Shown here piece after piece: positions 26,224-34,877 of a stretch of 37,224 nt of DNA. The notes under the pieces were generated by a model. The model saw only the letters and a list, made by a program, of their open reading frames with translations, searched no databases and was not told the origin of the DNA. Source of the DNA: Ardenticatena sp. (GTDB lineage: Bacteria > Chloroflexota > Anaerolineae > Ardenticatenales > Ardenticatenaceae); assembly GCA_015487975.1 (NCBI GenBank), contig WFOS01000019.1, positions 1-37,224 on the forward strand, read 5' to 3'. Both the position numbers and the translations under genes were made by a program. How positions within the stretch are numbered: the first letter of the stretch is position 1; each line of letters starts with the position of its first letter.

Positions 26224-27356
26224 CAGCCAACCTCCTTAGTCTGCCAACCAGCCTGATGAATGTGCGCTTGATGCTCTACAAAGGCCTTCTCGACAAACGC
26301 CCGCATGGCCGATTTGAAGGCTGTTGTGTCGAATTGGGCCGCATGTTGTCGGATGCGCTGCGGGTCGAATGTCATGTGATCCAAACGCTGGACGGCGTGG
26401 GCAAGTGCGTCTGGCGTCTGTTCGTGGAAAAACGTCCCCGTCACGCCCTCGATGACTGTGTCCAGCGCTCCACCAGCGGCAAACGCAACCACAGGACGCC
26501 CGGCAGCCTGCGCTTCGATGGGGGCAATGCCAAAATCTTCTTCACCCGGGAAGACAAACGCCCGGCACCCTTGCACCCATCGGGGCAATTCTTCATCACT
26601 CACCCGTCCTAAAAAACGCACATTCGGCCCCGCGATGCGCTCCAAGGCTGCTCGATCGCGTCCATCTCCAATGACGACGAGGGGTTTTCCCATCTGTGTA
26701 TACGCCTTCACTGCTAGGTCGATACGCTTGTACGGAATAAGGCGCGAGACAATCAGGTCGTATTCTCCGGGTGGTGCGTCGGTTGCAAAACGGGTCGTCT
26801 CGACCGGTGGATGAATCACCACCGAATCACGGCGATAAAACTTGTGCACCCGATGCTGAATCGCCGTCGAAATGCTGACAAAACGATCGACTCTGTCCGC
26901 CGCCAGACGATCCCAAACACGCAGCATCGCCAGCACAGGTGGCAACACACGTTTGGCCCAGCCCCCAATCCCTTCACGGGCAATGTAGGTATTGGTATTC
27001 CACAAATAGCGTGTCGGCGTCAGGCAATAGCAGAGATGCAGCGTATGTGGGGGGGTGATGATGCCGTGGCAAAAGCCACTTTTGTTGCTGATGACAACAT
27101 CGAAGTCGCTGAAATCGAACTGCTCGAACGCCAGTGGGTACAAGGGCAAAAATGCCTGGTGATGCCGGGTGATACCAGGAATGCGGTTGAGAAAAGAGGT
27201 GCGAATATCCCATTCCCGCATGCGTGGTGGCATGGCGTCAGGGTCATATATGCTGGTAAAAACAGGAGCCTCAGGAAAAATCTCTTTGAGTGTGATAAGG
27301 ACGTTTTCGGCGCCCCCCATTTGATTTAGCCAGTCATGGACAAGTGCAACTCGCAT
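26223..27356 (-). CDS. GT4-family glycosyltransferase
   Basis: A 377-residue GT-B enzyme that transfers a sugar from a nucleotide donor. The start is ATG 27356, with an in-frame GTG at 27365 as alternative; the ribosome binding site is weak for both. The N-terminal acceptor domain opens with VALVHDWLNQMGGAEN. The C-terminal donor domain begins near the linker and has SRLIPYKRIDLAVKAY, VVIGDG and the retaining-transferase EX7E motif in GEEDFGIAPIEAQAAGRPVV. It is the first gene of a four-gene operon (glycosyltransferase, Wzz-like, LuxR-type, FnIII-like) and is divergent from a methyltransferase. Acceptor and sugar cannot be told from sequence. Confidence 0.92.
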   Translation of the reverse strand: MRVALVHDWLNQMGGAENVLITLKEIFPEAPVFTSIYDPDAMPPRMREWDIRTSFLNRIPGITRHHQAFLPLYPLAFEQFDFSDFDVVISNKSGFCHGIITPPHTLHLCYCLTPTRYLWNTNTYIAREGIGGWAKRVLPPVLAMLRVWDRLAADRVDRFVSISTAIQHRVHKFYRRDSVVIHPPVETTRFATDAPPGEYDLIVSRLIPYKRIDLAVKAYTQMGKPLVVIGDGRDRAALERIAGPNVRFLGRVSDEELPRWVQGCRAFVFPGEEDFGIAPIEAQAAGRPVVAFAAGGALDTVIEGVTGTFFHEQTPDALAHAVQRLDHMTFDPQRIRQHAAQFDTTAFKSAMRAFVEKAFVEHQAHIHQAGWQTKEVG

Positions 27357-27461
27357 TCTGTTCACGCCTTTGCAAATCGAATGGTTGATGTTTGAATGTT
27401 GTGTGTATGCTCTGGATACGCGGTTTCTTCAATCAAAACAGATGCTAGTTTGGGTTGTCAA

Positions 27462-28118
27462 ATGAAACGCACAGCGCTTCTGAACCGTTTTTTCACGTTA
27501 CTCTACACCGATCTCTGGTGGCTCTACGACATTGCTGCCTGGATCGCCAGCGGGGGGATGTGGTACGAATGGGTGCGTACCGCTGCCGATTTTGTGAACG
27601 CCCCTCCTGTCCTGGAAGTCGGCTTCGGGCGTGGACACCTCCTCCTGCATTTGCACCAGCAGGGTATCCCGGTGGTGGGTGTCGACCGTTCCCCCCAGAT
27701 GGTGCGTGCTGCGCAACAGGCCCTGCGTCGACAATCCATCGATATCCCGCTTGTGCAGGCTGATGGGCGTGCACTACCCTTTCCCGACGCGACCTTTGGC
27801 ACCCTGATGACCACGTTCCCGGCGCCTTATGTGCAGGAAGCACGCACCCAACACGAATTTGCGCGTGTCTTACGCCACGAGGGGCAATGGATTTGCCTGG
27901 ATACAGCGTTTGGCGCCCACCGCTGGACAATGCGGCTTTGGCCTGCCACGCTTCTCTACACGCTTGCCGGATGGCCGACCAGCAAAGCAAAAGGCGTGAC
28001 ATCTTCCTCGATCACGCCTGCTTTTGTCAGCCCCCACCTGTTCGACTGTCAGGTCGTGCTGGTTCCCGTACGCGATACACGCGTGCGGGTGCTCTTATGC
28101 AAACGGCGTCTCGCCTGA
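27462..28118 (+). CDS. Class I SAM-dependent methyltransferase
   Basis: A 218-residue protein. Motif I is VLEVGFGRGHLLLHL, motif II ends in VVGVDRSPQMV, and the later LVQADGRALPFPDATFGTL and EFARVLRHEGQWI are typical of Methyltransf_11-type small-molecule or lipid methyltransferases related to UbiE. The ATG at 27462 is the likely start although no good ribosome binding site precedes it; an N-terminal extension to 27396 is possible. It is divergent from the glycosyltransferase operon. Its 3' end overlaps the convergent ccmD-like gene by 24 bases. The substrate is unknown. Confidence 0.86.
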   Translation: MKRTALLNRFFTLLYTDLWWLYDIAAWIASGGMWYEWVRTAADFVNAPPVLEVGFGRGHLLLHLHQQGIPVVGVDRSPQMVRAAQQALRRQSIDIPLVQADGRALPFPDATFGTLMTTFPAPYVQEARTQHEFARVLRHEGQWICLDTAFGAHRWTMRLWPATLLYTLAGWPTSKAKGVTSSSITPAFVSPHLFDCQVVLVPVRDTRVRVLLCKRRLA

Positions 28119-28259
28119 ATGCAAGTCGCGCTCATGTTCACGTTCAAGTTCCAGTTCTCGCTCTACAAACCGTTCGCGCTGACGCAAGCTCCACCAATAG
28201 AGCAGATACACCATCCCCATCGCAATGTACCCACCAAACAGATACACGGCATTTGTCAT
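28095..28259 (-). CDS. ccmD: CcmD-like small membrane protein
   Basis: A 54-residue frame whose ATG overlaps the ccmC stop by four bases (ATGA). It has one hydrophobic helix near the N-terminus (residues 5-23, ending in MVYLLYWWSLRQR) and a charged, Glu/Arg-rich cytoplasmic tail (RERFVERELELEREHERD). Size, position after ccmC and the helix followed by basic then acidic residues match CcmD. CcmD helps release holo-CcmE from the CcmABC complex in system I cytochrome c maturation. CcmD sequences are weakly conserved, so the call rests mainly on context and topology. The 3' end overlaps the convergent methyltransferase gene. Confidence 0.75.
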   Translation of the reverse strand: MTNAVYLFGGYIAMGMVYLLYWWSLRQRERFVERELELEREHERDLHSGETPFA

Positions 28260-29008
28260 GAGATTTCTCCCCCTTCACGCAGGCGTGACAGTTCAGCACG
28301 CGCCATTTCCAACCGGACACGACGCACCAAAAAATAAGCGAACAAGACCAACACAGCCACCATGCATACCATCAATGTGATTTCCATGGATGGCGTCAAT
28401 GCCAGATCGCCCTGCGCCGTTTCGGATGATTCACCACCAAACAAGACTGGATGGATGGTGCGATCGATCCAGCGCGTACTGAGCCAAACCAACGGAACGT
28501 TCACAAAGGCAACAATCCCCATCACGGCAGCAAACCGTGCACGCCGTTCGGGGTCGTCGATCGCCTGGCGCAACATCATGTAGGCGATGTACGTTAGCAT
28601 CATGATCGTCACGCTCGTCAGGCGGGCGTCCCACGTCCACCAGACGTTCCAAACAGGGCGGGCCCAGAACATGCCGCCCAAAATCCCCGCCAACGAAAAC
28701 ACGATGCCAGTTTCCGCCCCCGCGACTGCCCACATATCACGTTCCGCTGTACGTTCAACGAGATAGGCAATACTGGCCACGAAGGTCACAAAGAAGCCTG
28801 CAAAGCCAGCAATTGCAGCCGGCATGTGGAAGAAGAAGAGGCGATACACATCACCCATTGTGGCTTCGGGTGGGGCGTAGAAAAAAGCCATCCCCAGCCC
28901 AATCACGACCAAAACCACACTGAGCCACCCCAGTCGTGTTTGCCACGTACGCCACTTCTCAAAAGCAGCTCCGGGTATTTTTGCTGATTGTTGTACCTGT
29001 ACCATCAT
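28256..29008 (-). CDS. ccmC: Haem-handling cytochrome c maturation protein CcmC
   Basis: A 250-residue integral membrane protein with six predicted helices. The tryptophan-rich WWD motif is WNVWWTWDARLTS (about 118-130). The two conserved external histidines are in FFFHMPAA (about 61) and RTIHPVLF (about 186). CcmC binds haem and loads it onto CcmE. It begins 19 bases after the sensor kinase stop and is coupled to the ccmD-like gene. The ccmA, ccmB, ccmE and ccmF genes that usually accompany it are absent from the window, so this is a split system. Start ATG 29008 has CAGGGG upstream. Confidence 0.92.
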   Translation of the reverse strand: MMVQVQQSAKIPGAAFEKWRTWQTRLGWLSVVLVVIGLGMAFFYAPPEATMGDVYRLFFFHMPAAIAGFAGFFVTFVASIAYLVERTAERDMWAVAGAETGIVFSLAGILGGMFWARPVWNVWWTWDARLTSVTIMMLTYIAYMMLRQAIDDPERRARFAAVMGIVAFVNVPLVWLSTRWIDRTIHPVLFGGESSETAQGDLALTPSMEITLMVCMVAVLVLFAYFLVRRVRLEMARAELSRLREGGEIS

Positions 29009-29027
29009 TGGCCCCTGTCTTTTCCTT

Positions 29028-30500
29028 TCAGCCAGCCGTTGCGGGTTGTGCCCCGGTTTCTTGAGTCGATTGGTGCCCCATGTTCATGGGCAAGCGCACA
29101 GTAAACGTCGTTCCCTTATCGCCACTTTCCACAGCGATTTCACCACCATGCGCCTGGACAATTTCGCGTGCAATCGCCAACCCCAGCCCAACGCCGCCCC
29201 CGCTCCGTGCCTGGTCTGCACGATAGAAGCGGTCGAAAATATGCGGCAAATCTTGCGCCGCAATACCGGGGCCATTGTCCATCACCTGAATTTCGATCCA
29301 CCAACGTCCCAAATCACCACCAGCGCCACTTTGGGTGACACCACGCACACCCCCCAGCTTTCCAATCAAGCGTACTTCGGGCTGTCCGGTCGATTGTTGC
29401 GCATATTTGAAAGCATTGTCCAGCAAATTGGTCAACACCTGTTCCAAGCGGTCAGGGTCGCCAATAATGGGCAACGCCTTGCGTGGGTGGCGCACCTTGA
29501 ATTTGATACCTTCGGCTTCAGCACGCGAAGCGTAAATTTCCTTCAAGTGCCTGATAATTTCGTTCAAGTCCACATCGCGGCGAGCCATAATGAAACGCCC
29601 CGACTCGATACGCGCCAGGTCGAGCAAGTCTTGAACGAGGCGCGACAAGCGCGAGGCTTCTTCGTGAATGATGGCTGCCACACGTTGCTGCTGAGTAGGG
29701 GGAACGGTACCATCCATCAGCGCTTCGGAAAAGCCCTGAATACTTGTCAACGGTGTGCGCAAGTCATGGCTGACATTTGCCAAAAAGTCACGTTGTGTGT
29801 CGCGTGCGACGTTGACTTCATCAACCATTGTGTTGAAGGCACGCGCCAGTTCAGCAATCTCATCATCACCCTCTGTCGAAACATCCGCACGTGCGCTGAA
29901 ATCGCCAGCAGCAATGCGTTTCGCAGCTGCGGTGATTTTGTTGATCGGTTCGGTAATGCGGCGTGAGAAGTACCACCCCACCCCTGCCGCGACGATGAAC
30001 GCAATCGTCATTGCTCCCAACAAACCGGGGAGCAATTCCAGCCAGCTATTCAACAGAGAACGACGCGGCACGGCCAGAACCACCACACTCTTCGCCTGGC
30101 CATTCCCCAAGGGAACAGGTGCCAGCAGCAAGTCTTCACCATTGCCACGATACGAGAAGACCTTATCCGTGCGGAATGCTGCCGCCAACGTCGCGGGGTC
30201 CCCCAGCGACACCCCCTCCAACGTGTCTCCTGTATCGGCTATCACCTGCCCCTCACGACTGACGACGAGCAGACGCAAATCGTGTTGCTCGGCCAGGGCA
30301 CGCAACTCACGCGCCGCCAGCGAACGGTTGGGCGCATTCCGCAAGACGGCCGCCGCACGTGTTGCCATGTTTTGCAACGTGCTACGAGCAGTGCGTTCTT
30401 GCTGCACACGCAACACAAACGCACCAACCGTTCCTGCCAATAACGTGGCAATGAGAGCAATGATGAGATAACTGGTTGTCAAGCGCTTTTGAAGTTTCAT
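29028..30500 (-). CDS. Sensor histidine kinase (periplasmic sensor, HAMP)
   Basis: A 490-residue classic membrane kinase: TM1 (about 11-30), an extracytoplasmic sensor of about 125 residues with a PDC-like layout (VVSREGQVIADTG), TM2 (about 158-178), HAMP (about 180-232), HisKA with H245 in VSHDLRTPLTS, and HATPase with NLLDNAFKYA, DNGPGI and GVGLGLAIA. The ATG overlaps the stop of the response regulator gene upstream by four bases (ATGA), so the pair is co-translated and should be cognate. The architecture matches WalK/PhoR/BaeS-type kinases. The C-terminus ends in a short Gln/Thr-rich tail. Confidence 0.94.
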   Translation of the reverse strand: MKLQKRLTTSYLIIALIATLLAGTVGAFVLRVQQERTARSTLQNMATRAAAVLRNAPNRSLAARELRALAEQHDLRLLVVSREGQVIADTGDTLEGVSLGDPATLAAAFRTDKVFSYRGNGEDLLLAPVPLGNGQAKSVVVLAVPRRSLLNSWLELLPGLLGAMTIAFIVAAGVGWYFSRRITEPINKITAAAKRIAAGDFSARADVSTEGDDEIAELARAFNTMVDEVNVARDTQRDFLANVSHDLRTPLTSIQGFSEALMDGTVPPTQQQRVAAIIHEEASRLSRLVQDLLDLARIESGRFIMARRDVDLNEIIRHLKEIYASRAEAEGIKFKVRHPRKALPIIGDPDRLEQVLTNLLDNAFKYAQQSTGQPEVRLIGKLGGVRGVTQSGAGGDLGRWWIEIQVMDNGPGIAAQDLPHIFDRFYRADQARSGGGVGLGLAIAREIVQAHGGEIAVESGDKGTTFTVRLPMNMGHQSTQETGAQPATAG

Positions 30501-31186
30501 ATCTCTTCCACCAATTTGTACCCGATTCCCCACACGGTTTCGACTTTGACACCGCTTCCTTCGAGTTTGTCCCGAAGCGAAGCAACGTGAACATCCACAG
30601 TCCGTGTCTCCCCAACGTAGTCGTAGCCCCACACCCGATTGAGCAGTTGCTCACGACTCAGCACCTGCCCCGGATGACGTAAAAACGTTTCCAACAAGTC
30701 GAACTCTTTGGGGCGCAAATAGACCTGTTCTTTACCAATGACCACTTCACGCCGTTGTGGGAACAGGCGCACACGCCCCAACGCCAGCGTCGTTTCGCCT
30801 GTTTGGGTGGGCGGCGCATCCCCCGCGACACGTCGCAGCACAGCCTTGACACGTGCGACCAACTCACGTGGGTTGAAGGGCTTGGTGATGTAATCATCTG
30901 CCCCTAGTTCCAGCCCCAGAATTTTATCGATATCATCACCGCGTGCTGTCAACAAAATAATCGGAACGCGGTTTCCTTCCTCTCGCAGGCGCCGACAGAC
31001 ACTCAATCCATCCATCTCCGGCAACATGACATCCAACACGACGAGGTCCGGCTTCGATATGGCAATCTGTTCCATAGCCTCGGCGCCATCTGCGGCATAC
31101 GCGACCTCGAATCCTTCCTGTTCCAGATAGAGGCGTACCAGCTCGAAAATATGGCGTTCATCATCGACGACCAGAACTTGACTCAT
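30497..31186 (-). CDS. OmpR/PhoB-family response regulator
   Basis: A 229-residue transcription factor: receiver (1-118; DDE at 8-10, D52 in LDVMLPEMDG, K102 in TKPF) and a winged-helix DNA-binding domain (about 130-228; LRPKEFDLLETFLRHPGQVLSRE and TVDVHVASLRDKL, with GIGYKL). All signalling residues are intact. It overlaps the patatin gene upstream and the kinase gene downstream, each by four bases. OmpR-family proteins bind head-to-tail on direct repeats of about 10-11 bp. Such a repeat lies upstream of the neighbouring patatin gene (34780-34801) and is a candidate site. Confidence 0.95.
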   Translation of the reverse strand: MSQVLVVDDERHIFELVRLYLEQEGFEVAYAADGAEAMEQIAISKPDLVVLDVMLPEMDGLSVCRRLREEGNRVPIILLTARGDDIDKILGLELGADDYITKPFNPRELVARVKAVLRRVAGDAPPTQTGETTLALGRVRLFPQRREVVIGKEQVYLRPKEFDLLETFLRHPGQVLSREQLLNRVWGYDYVGETRTVDVHVASLRDKLEGSGVKVETVWGIGYKLVEEI

Positions 31187-32877
31187 CGGACCTTTTCGAT
31201 CACCTTCTGGCGGATACTCACGCGCTCGCCCGTACGCCGTTCTGTCAACAAGCGCTTGATATCATCCACAAAGCGTGCGGCTGCAACGCGCCCACGTTCA
31301 ACAATTGGCTTCCATTCTTGGTAATTCATACCATCCACGTCGGTCACGTCGGGTTGAATGAGCACATCCACATTGCTCATACGGCTTTCGACAATCCCTG
31401 CTTCCATGATTTCTTGCACACCCAGCACAATATTGAGCACATTGGGCAAGCGGCCACTTTGCAGCATCTCTTTGCGGTGGGCACGCTCGGTCAGGTTCAC
31501 AATCACGCTCGATGCGATGATGATGTTGACATCGTCTTCCAACGTACTGGCTGGCACCGGGTTGACAGCCCCCCCGTCGATCAGATAGCGACCATCCACA
31601 TACGCGGGCTGAAAAATGCCCATGATACTGGTGCTCGCTCGCACCGCGTCGGCGAGTGGCCCTTCGGTAAAGATGACTTCTTCACCCGTCACAAGGTCGG
31701 CTGCCACCACTTTGAGCGGGATTTCTAGGTCTTCGATGTTGGCATGCCCAAACCACTTTTCATCAAGGTATCGGCGCATTTTCTCGCCTTTGAGAATGCC
31801 GGTGCGGAAGGGAAAGGCAAAGTCATACAGCCCAAAGCGGAAGCTGGTTGCCTTTGGCAAATGAGAAACGAACTGATAGAGATATTCCATCGAGGGGCGA
31901 TACGCATACAAGCCCCCAATCAACGCCCCCATACTCGTGCCAGCAATGTAGTCGATGGGGATGCTGTGCTCACGCAGCACTTCGATCACGCCTACATGTG
32001 CCAATCCACGCGAATTCCCAGCACTCAGCGCAATTCCCACCAGTTTGCGTGCCACACGTCGGGCAGCACGATCGACATCTCTCCGGCTGGGCAACACATG
32101 CCAGTAGTTTTGTCGCCCATACCGCCGCAACCACGTGGTACTGTGATGGTCTATTTCGATGATCACCTCGCCCAGTTCCGCCGCTTTACGTGAAAGCAGA
32201 GTCTGGCGGGTGCGAATCACCATTACAATACGGTTGTATTCGTCCACTTCCTGCCCCAAGAACTCAGCCAGCTCTTCGGGGCGAGAATCCCAGGGAAAAT
32301 GGTGAACATCCACATCCGGGGGCATATTGGGCAACGAGGGGCGCAACCCACCAATATCTACGACCAACACACGGTCACCAGTGGCCGCTTTCAACCGTTC
32401 AACGAAGAACGGGATATGCTGCCCTGTGACGGTAATGAGGTTGGTTTCGTCAATCTCGATTGGCTGCTGAATGGTTTTGCTCAGGCGGCGGCTGAGCTCT
32501 TTGCTGATATTGATGGCAATCTGAGGGTATTCCTGCAGAAGATCGTCAAGGTCTTGCTTGTGCAGTTCCCAAATTTCAGCATCGATCGCGACGCGAACAG
32601 TCGCCGATCGGCGTTCCCCCAATAAGAGCGCCATTTCCCCAAAGAACGAGCCGGGCCCCAAATGGGCAAGAACAGCACCAGTTGGCTCACCTTCGCGATC
32701 GGCCAATACCTGCACCTGGCCACTTTCGATAATGAACATGGACTCGCCAGGCGCACCAGCAGGAAAAACGATGTCGCCTTTTTTGTAGCGACGCAATTTC
32801 ATGCGTTTTTGAATGGCGGCAAGTGCTTCCTGGTCAAGTCCCTGGAAAAATGGTACCCGGCGCAGATTTTGATTCAT
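31183..32877 (-). CDS. cNMP-binding patatin-like phospholipase, paralogue 1
   Basis: A 564-residue cytoplasmic or membrane-associated enzyme of the neuropathy target esterase type. The N-terminal cyclic nucleotide-binding domain (about 1-125) has a good phosphate-binding cassette: FGEMALL (79-85) and R90 in ERRSATV. The middle region (about 150-275) resembles the Rossmann-like segment of NTE proteins. The patatin domain (about 280-475) has the oxyanion loop GNSRG (287-291), nucleophile S315 in GTSMG and catalytic D434 in DGG. It should hydrolyse phospholipids or lysophospholipids, possibly gated by cAMP or cGMP. Its stop overlaps the OmpR-type regulator start, so the enzyme and two-component genes form one operon. 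Confidence 0.93.
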   Translation of the reverse strand: MNQNLRRVPFFQGLDQEALAAIQKRMKLRRYKKGDIVFPAGAPGESMFIIESGQVQVLADREGEPTGAVLAHLGPGSFFGEMALLLGERRSATVRVAIDAEIWELHKQDLDDLLQEYPQIAINISKELSRRLSKTIQQPIEIDETNLITVTGQHIPFFVERLKAATGDRVLVVDIGGLRPSLPNMPPDVDVHHFPWDSRPEELAEFLGQEVDEYNRIVMVIRTRQTLLSRKAAELGEVIIEIDHHSTTWLRRYGRQNYWHVLPSRRDVDRAARRVARKLVGIALSAGNSRGLAHVGVIEVLREHSIPIDYIAGTSMGALIGGLYAYRPSMEYLYQFVSHLPKATSFRFGLYDFAFPFRTGILKGEKMRRYLDEKWFGHANIEDLEIPLKVVAADLVTGEEVIFTEGPLADAVRASTSIMGIFQPAYVDGRYLIDGGAVNPVPASTLEDDVNIIIASSVIVNLTERAHRKEMLQSGRLPNVLNIVLGVQEIMEAGIVESRMSNVDVLIQPDVTDVDGMNYQEWKPIVERGRVAAARFVDDIKRLLTERRTGERVSIRQKVIEKVR

Positions 32878-32916
32878 CGAGCCCCTCGTACTGGGAAACC
32901 GGTTGTTGTGCGCTCA

Positions 32917-32946
32917 AGTATAATACAAAAGTTTGATACTTTTGAA
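32917..32946 (-). promoter_or_regulatory. Promoter of patatin 1 operon
   Basis: Minus strand: TTCAAA (32946-32941), 18-base spacer, TATACT (32922-32917). The -10 is good and the -35 weak. A 7-bp inverted repeat overlaps the -35 and spacer. Confidence 0.5.
32926..32944. promoter_or_regulatory. Operator-like inverted repeat in the patatin 1 promoter
   Basis: CAAAAGT and ACTTTTG form perfect 7-bp arms around a 5-base centre (ttgat), covering the predicted -35/spacer region. The position suits a dimeric repressor. The regulator is unknown. Confidence 0.4.
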
Positions 32947-33022
32947 AAAAGCACCAACGCCATTCGCGTTTACGCCTATTTTTGCCCCACTCACCCCCAA
33001 CAAAATGCCCCCTCCCAACACG

Positions 33023-34723
33023 TCAAGAAAGCACCGAGAGCGGCAACGACACCACCTGAGGTCGCAAGAGACGCTCAATTGCATCAAGAGCGGCTTCCGC
33101 AGCAGAGCGCCCACGTGCTATCAACGTTTCCCAGCGGTTGTAATCGAAGCTGCCAATGTCGGCAACGTCGGGCCGCAAGAAGATGTCGCCACTGTGATGT
33201 GTCTGGTGTTCGAGCATCACCGCCCCCATGATTTCCTGCATCCCCATGAGAATGTGGATCATGTTGGGGAGACGCCCGGTACGCACGACGTTCCGCCGCG
33301 TGCGCCGTTCGGCCAGGCTGGGAATTACGCTGACTACAATGGTAATATCCACTTCACGCTCAATGACCGACGTTGGGATGGGATTGACCGCTGCTCCATC
33401 TACAAGGTAGCGCCCATTGTAGAATAGGGGCTGAAAGATGCCAGGAATACAGGCGCTTGCCCAGACGGCTTCGGTGACAGGCCCTGTGTGAAACACAACT
33501 TCCTGCCCGGTCATCAAATCGGCGGCAACCACATAGAGTCGTCGTTCGAGGTCGCGGAAGGTTTTGTGGTGGAACCAGCGTTCTGCAAGATAGTGCCGCG
33601 CTTTCTCGCCCTTGATGAACCCATGGCGTGGCCACCACGCGATATCGTACAACCCCGAACGCCAGCTCGTTGCCCGTGGCAGATGCGCCGCAAATTCACG
33701 CAGCCCTTCGGCATCGTATCCCGCCGCGTACAAGCCGCCCACCAGCGCTCCCATGCTCGTTCCTGCGATCACATCCACAGGCACCCCTGCTTCTTCAAGC
33801 ACCTCGATGACGCCAATGTGCGCCACCCCACGGGCATTGCCAGAACTGAGCACCAGCCCCACTGTTTTACGTGCCAGTTTGCGGGCCATGTACTCCACAT
33901 GGCGTGGTTCAGGAGGCGCATACCAGTACACGCCTCCTGCTGCAGAAGCCAACCAGTACGTCGCAGGGGTATGCAATTCAATCACCACATCCGCCTGACC
34001 AGCGGCTGTACGATTGAGCAACGTATCCGCAGGCGAAATCAGCATGATGATGCGGTCGTACACCGCAGCGTTATCGCTCAGGAAAGTCGGCAACGAAAGC
34101 GGGTTTTCATGGTGCCAGGTGTACCAGTCCACGCGGTTGGAGAGATGCCACTGTTCCGGGTGCCACTCGGCACGTGTCAAATCAACGAGCAACACCCGCT
34201 CGGCCGAAACGGTCTCGAAGCGCTGGATGAACGCCGTTGCGGTAGGTTCATCTGCCAACAAAGCCACCAACCGCCACACATGGCTGATCGATTCGCCATG
34301 GATGGTGCGGCGCAAACGCAAACTCAGTTCGCGGCTCATGTTGACGGCAATAACGGGATGCGCATGGAGCAAGGCTTCCAAATCGTCTTTGTGCAATTGC
34401 AGCAAGACAGCATCGATCACCACACGCACTGTTGCCGAACGAGTGCCCCCCAGCAAGAGCGCCACTTCCCCAAAAAACGACCCCGGCCCCAACTGTGCCA
34501 GGACCGTTTCCTTGCCATCTTCTTGGCTGGCAACGACTTCCACCTGCCCCGACTCGATGAAGTACATGGCATCGCCAGGTTCGCCCTGGAGAAAGACGAT
34601 ATCGCCTTTGCTGTACGACACGCGGCGCAATTGCCTGGCAATCGCCAGCAACGTCTGCTCTGGCAACAGGCTGAAAAAGGGCACACGCCGCAAATTCAAC
34701 GCCATGTCCGGTTTGGTCACCAT
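33023..34723 (-). CDS. cNMP-binding patatin-like phospholipase, paralogue 2
   Basis: A 566-residue paralogue of the neighbouring enzyme with the same order of domains. ATG 34723 has GGAG six bases upstream; ATG 34705 is an alternative. The cyclic nucleotide-binding domain (about 5-135) has FGEVALL (84-90) and R95 in TRSATV. The middle NTE-type region (about 150-285) is more diverged. The patatin domain (about 288-480) has GNARG (295-299), S323 in GTSMG and D442 in VDGA. All catalytic residues are present. It is separated from paralogue 1 by about 145 bases, including that operon's promoter, so the two can be regulated apart. Its upstream region carries a tandem 11-bp repeat. Confidence 0.92.
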   Translation of the reverse strand: MVTKPDMALNLRRVPFFSLLPEQTLLAIARQLRRVSYSKGDIVFLQGEPGDAMYFIESGQVEVVASQEDGKETVLAQLGPGSFFGEVALLLGGTRSATVRVVIDAVLLQLHKDDLEALLHAHPVIAVNMSRELSLRLRRTIHGESISHVWRLVALLADEPTATAFIQRFETVSAERVLLVDLTRAEWHPEQWHLSNRVDWYTWHHENPLSLPTFLSDNAAVYDRIIMLISPADTLLNRTAAGQADVVIELHTPATYWLASAAGGVYWYAPPEPRHVEYMARKLARKTVGLVLSSGNARGVAHIGVIEVLEEAGVPVDVIAGTSMGALVGGLYAAGYDAEGLREFAAHLPRATSWRSGLYDIAWWPRHGFIKGEKARHYLAERWFHHKTFRDLERRLYVVAADLMTGQEVVFHTGPVTEAVWASACIPGIFQPLFYNGRYLVDGAAVNPIPTSVIEREVDITIVVSVIPSLAERRTRRNVVRTGRLPNMIHILMGMQEIMGAVMLEHQTHHSGDIFLRPDVADIGSFDYNRWETLIARGRSAAEAALDAIERLLRPQVVSLPLSVLS

Positions 34724-34779
34724 GCTCCACTCCGCGCACCAGTCGATTGAGCATCCCACCTTGCTCAGCGTAGAGAGCG

Positions 34780-34801
34780 CAGATGAAGGGTAGATGAAGG
34801 G
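34780..34801 (-). promoter_or_regulatory. Tandem 11-bp direct repeat upstream of patatin 2
   Basis: On the minus strand CCCTTCATCTA is followed directly by CCCTTCATCTG; ten of eleven bases match. The repeat period equals about one helical turn, as in Pho-box-like sites of OmpR/PhoB-family regulators. A TACGCT hexamer seven bases downstream could be the -10. The repeat ends 57 bases before the start codon. Confidence 0.5.
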
Positions 34802-34877
34802 CTTCAAAAAAAGTGTGGAGTTTTTTTCAATTCTCAGACTTTGGAACACGAGTGAAAGCGAGTGTTACCGGTGGCCG

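Noticed and set aside
31183-34723. CBASS or Pycsar defence operon
   Set aside because: The patatins carry classic cNMP-binding domains of the NTE type, no CD-NTase or dedicated cyclase is adjacent, and there are no Cap2/Cap3-like or phage-associated genes. The CcmC and two-component neighbours favour physiological signalling.
33488-34750. Long plus-strand open frame (420 codons) opposite patatin 2
   Set aside because: It is a shadow of the cNMP-patatin gene; composition is biased to His, Gln, Arg and Cys, and no ribosome binding site or domain is visible.
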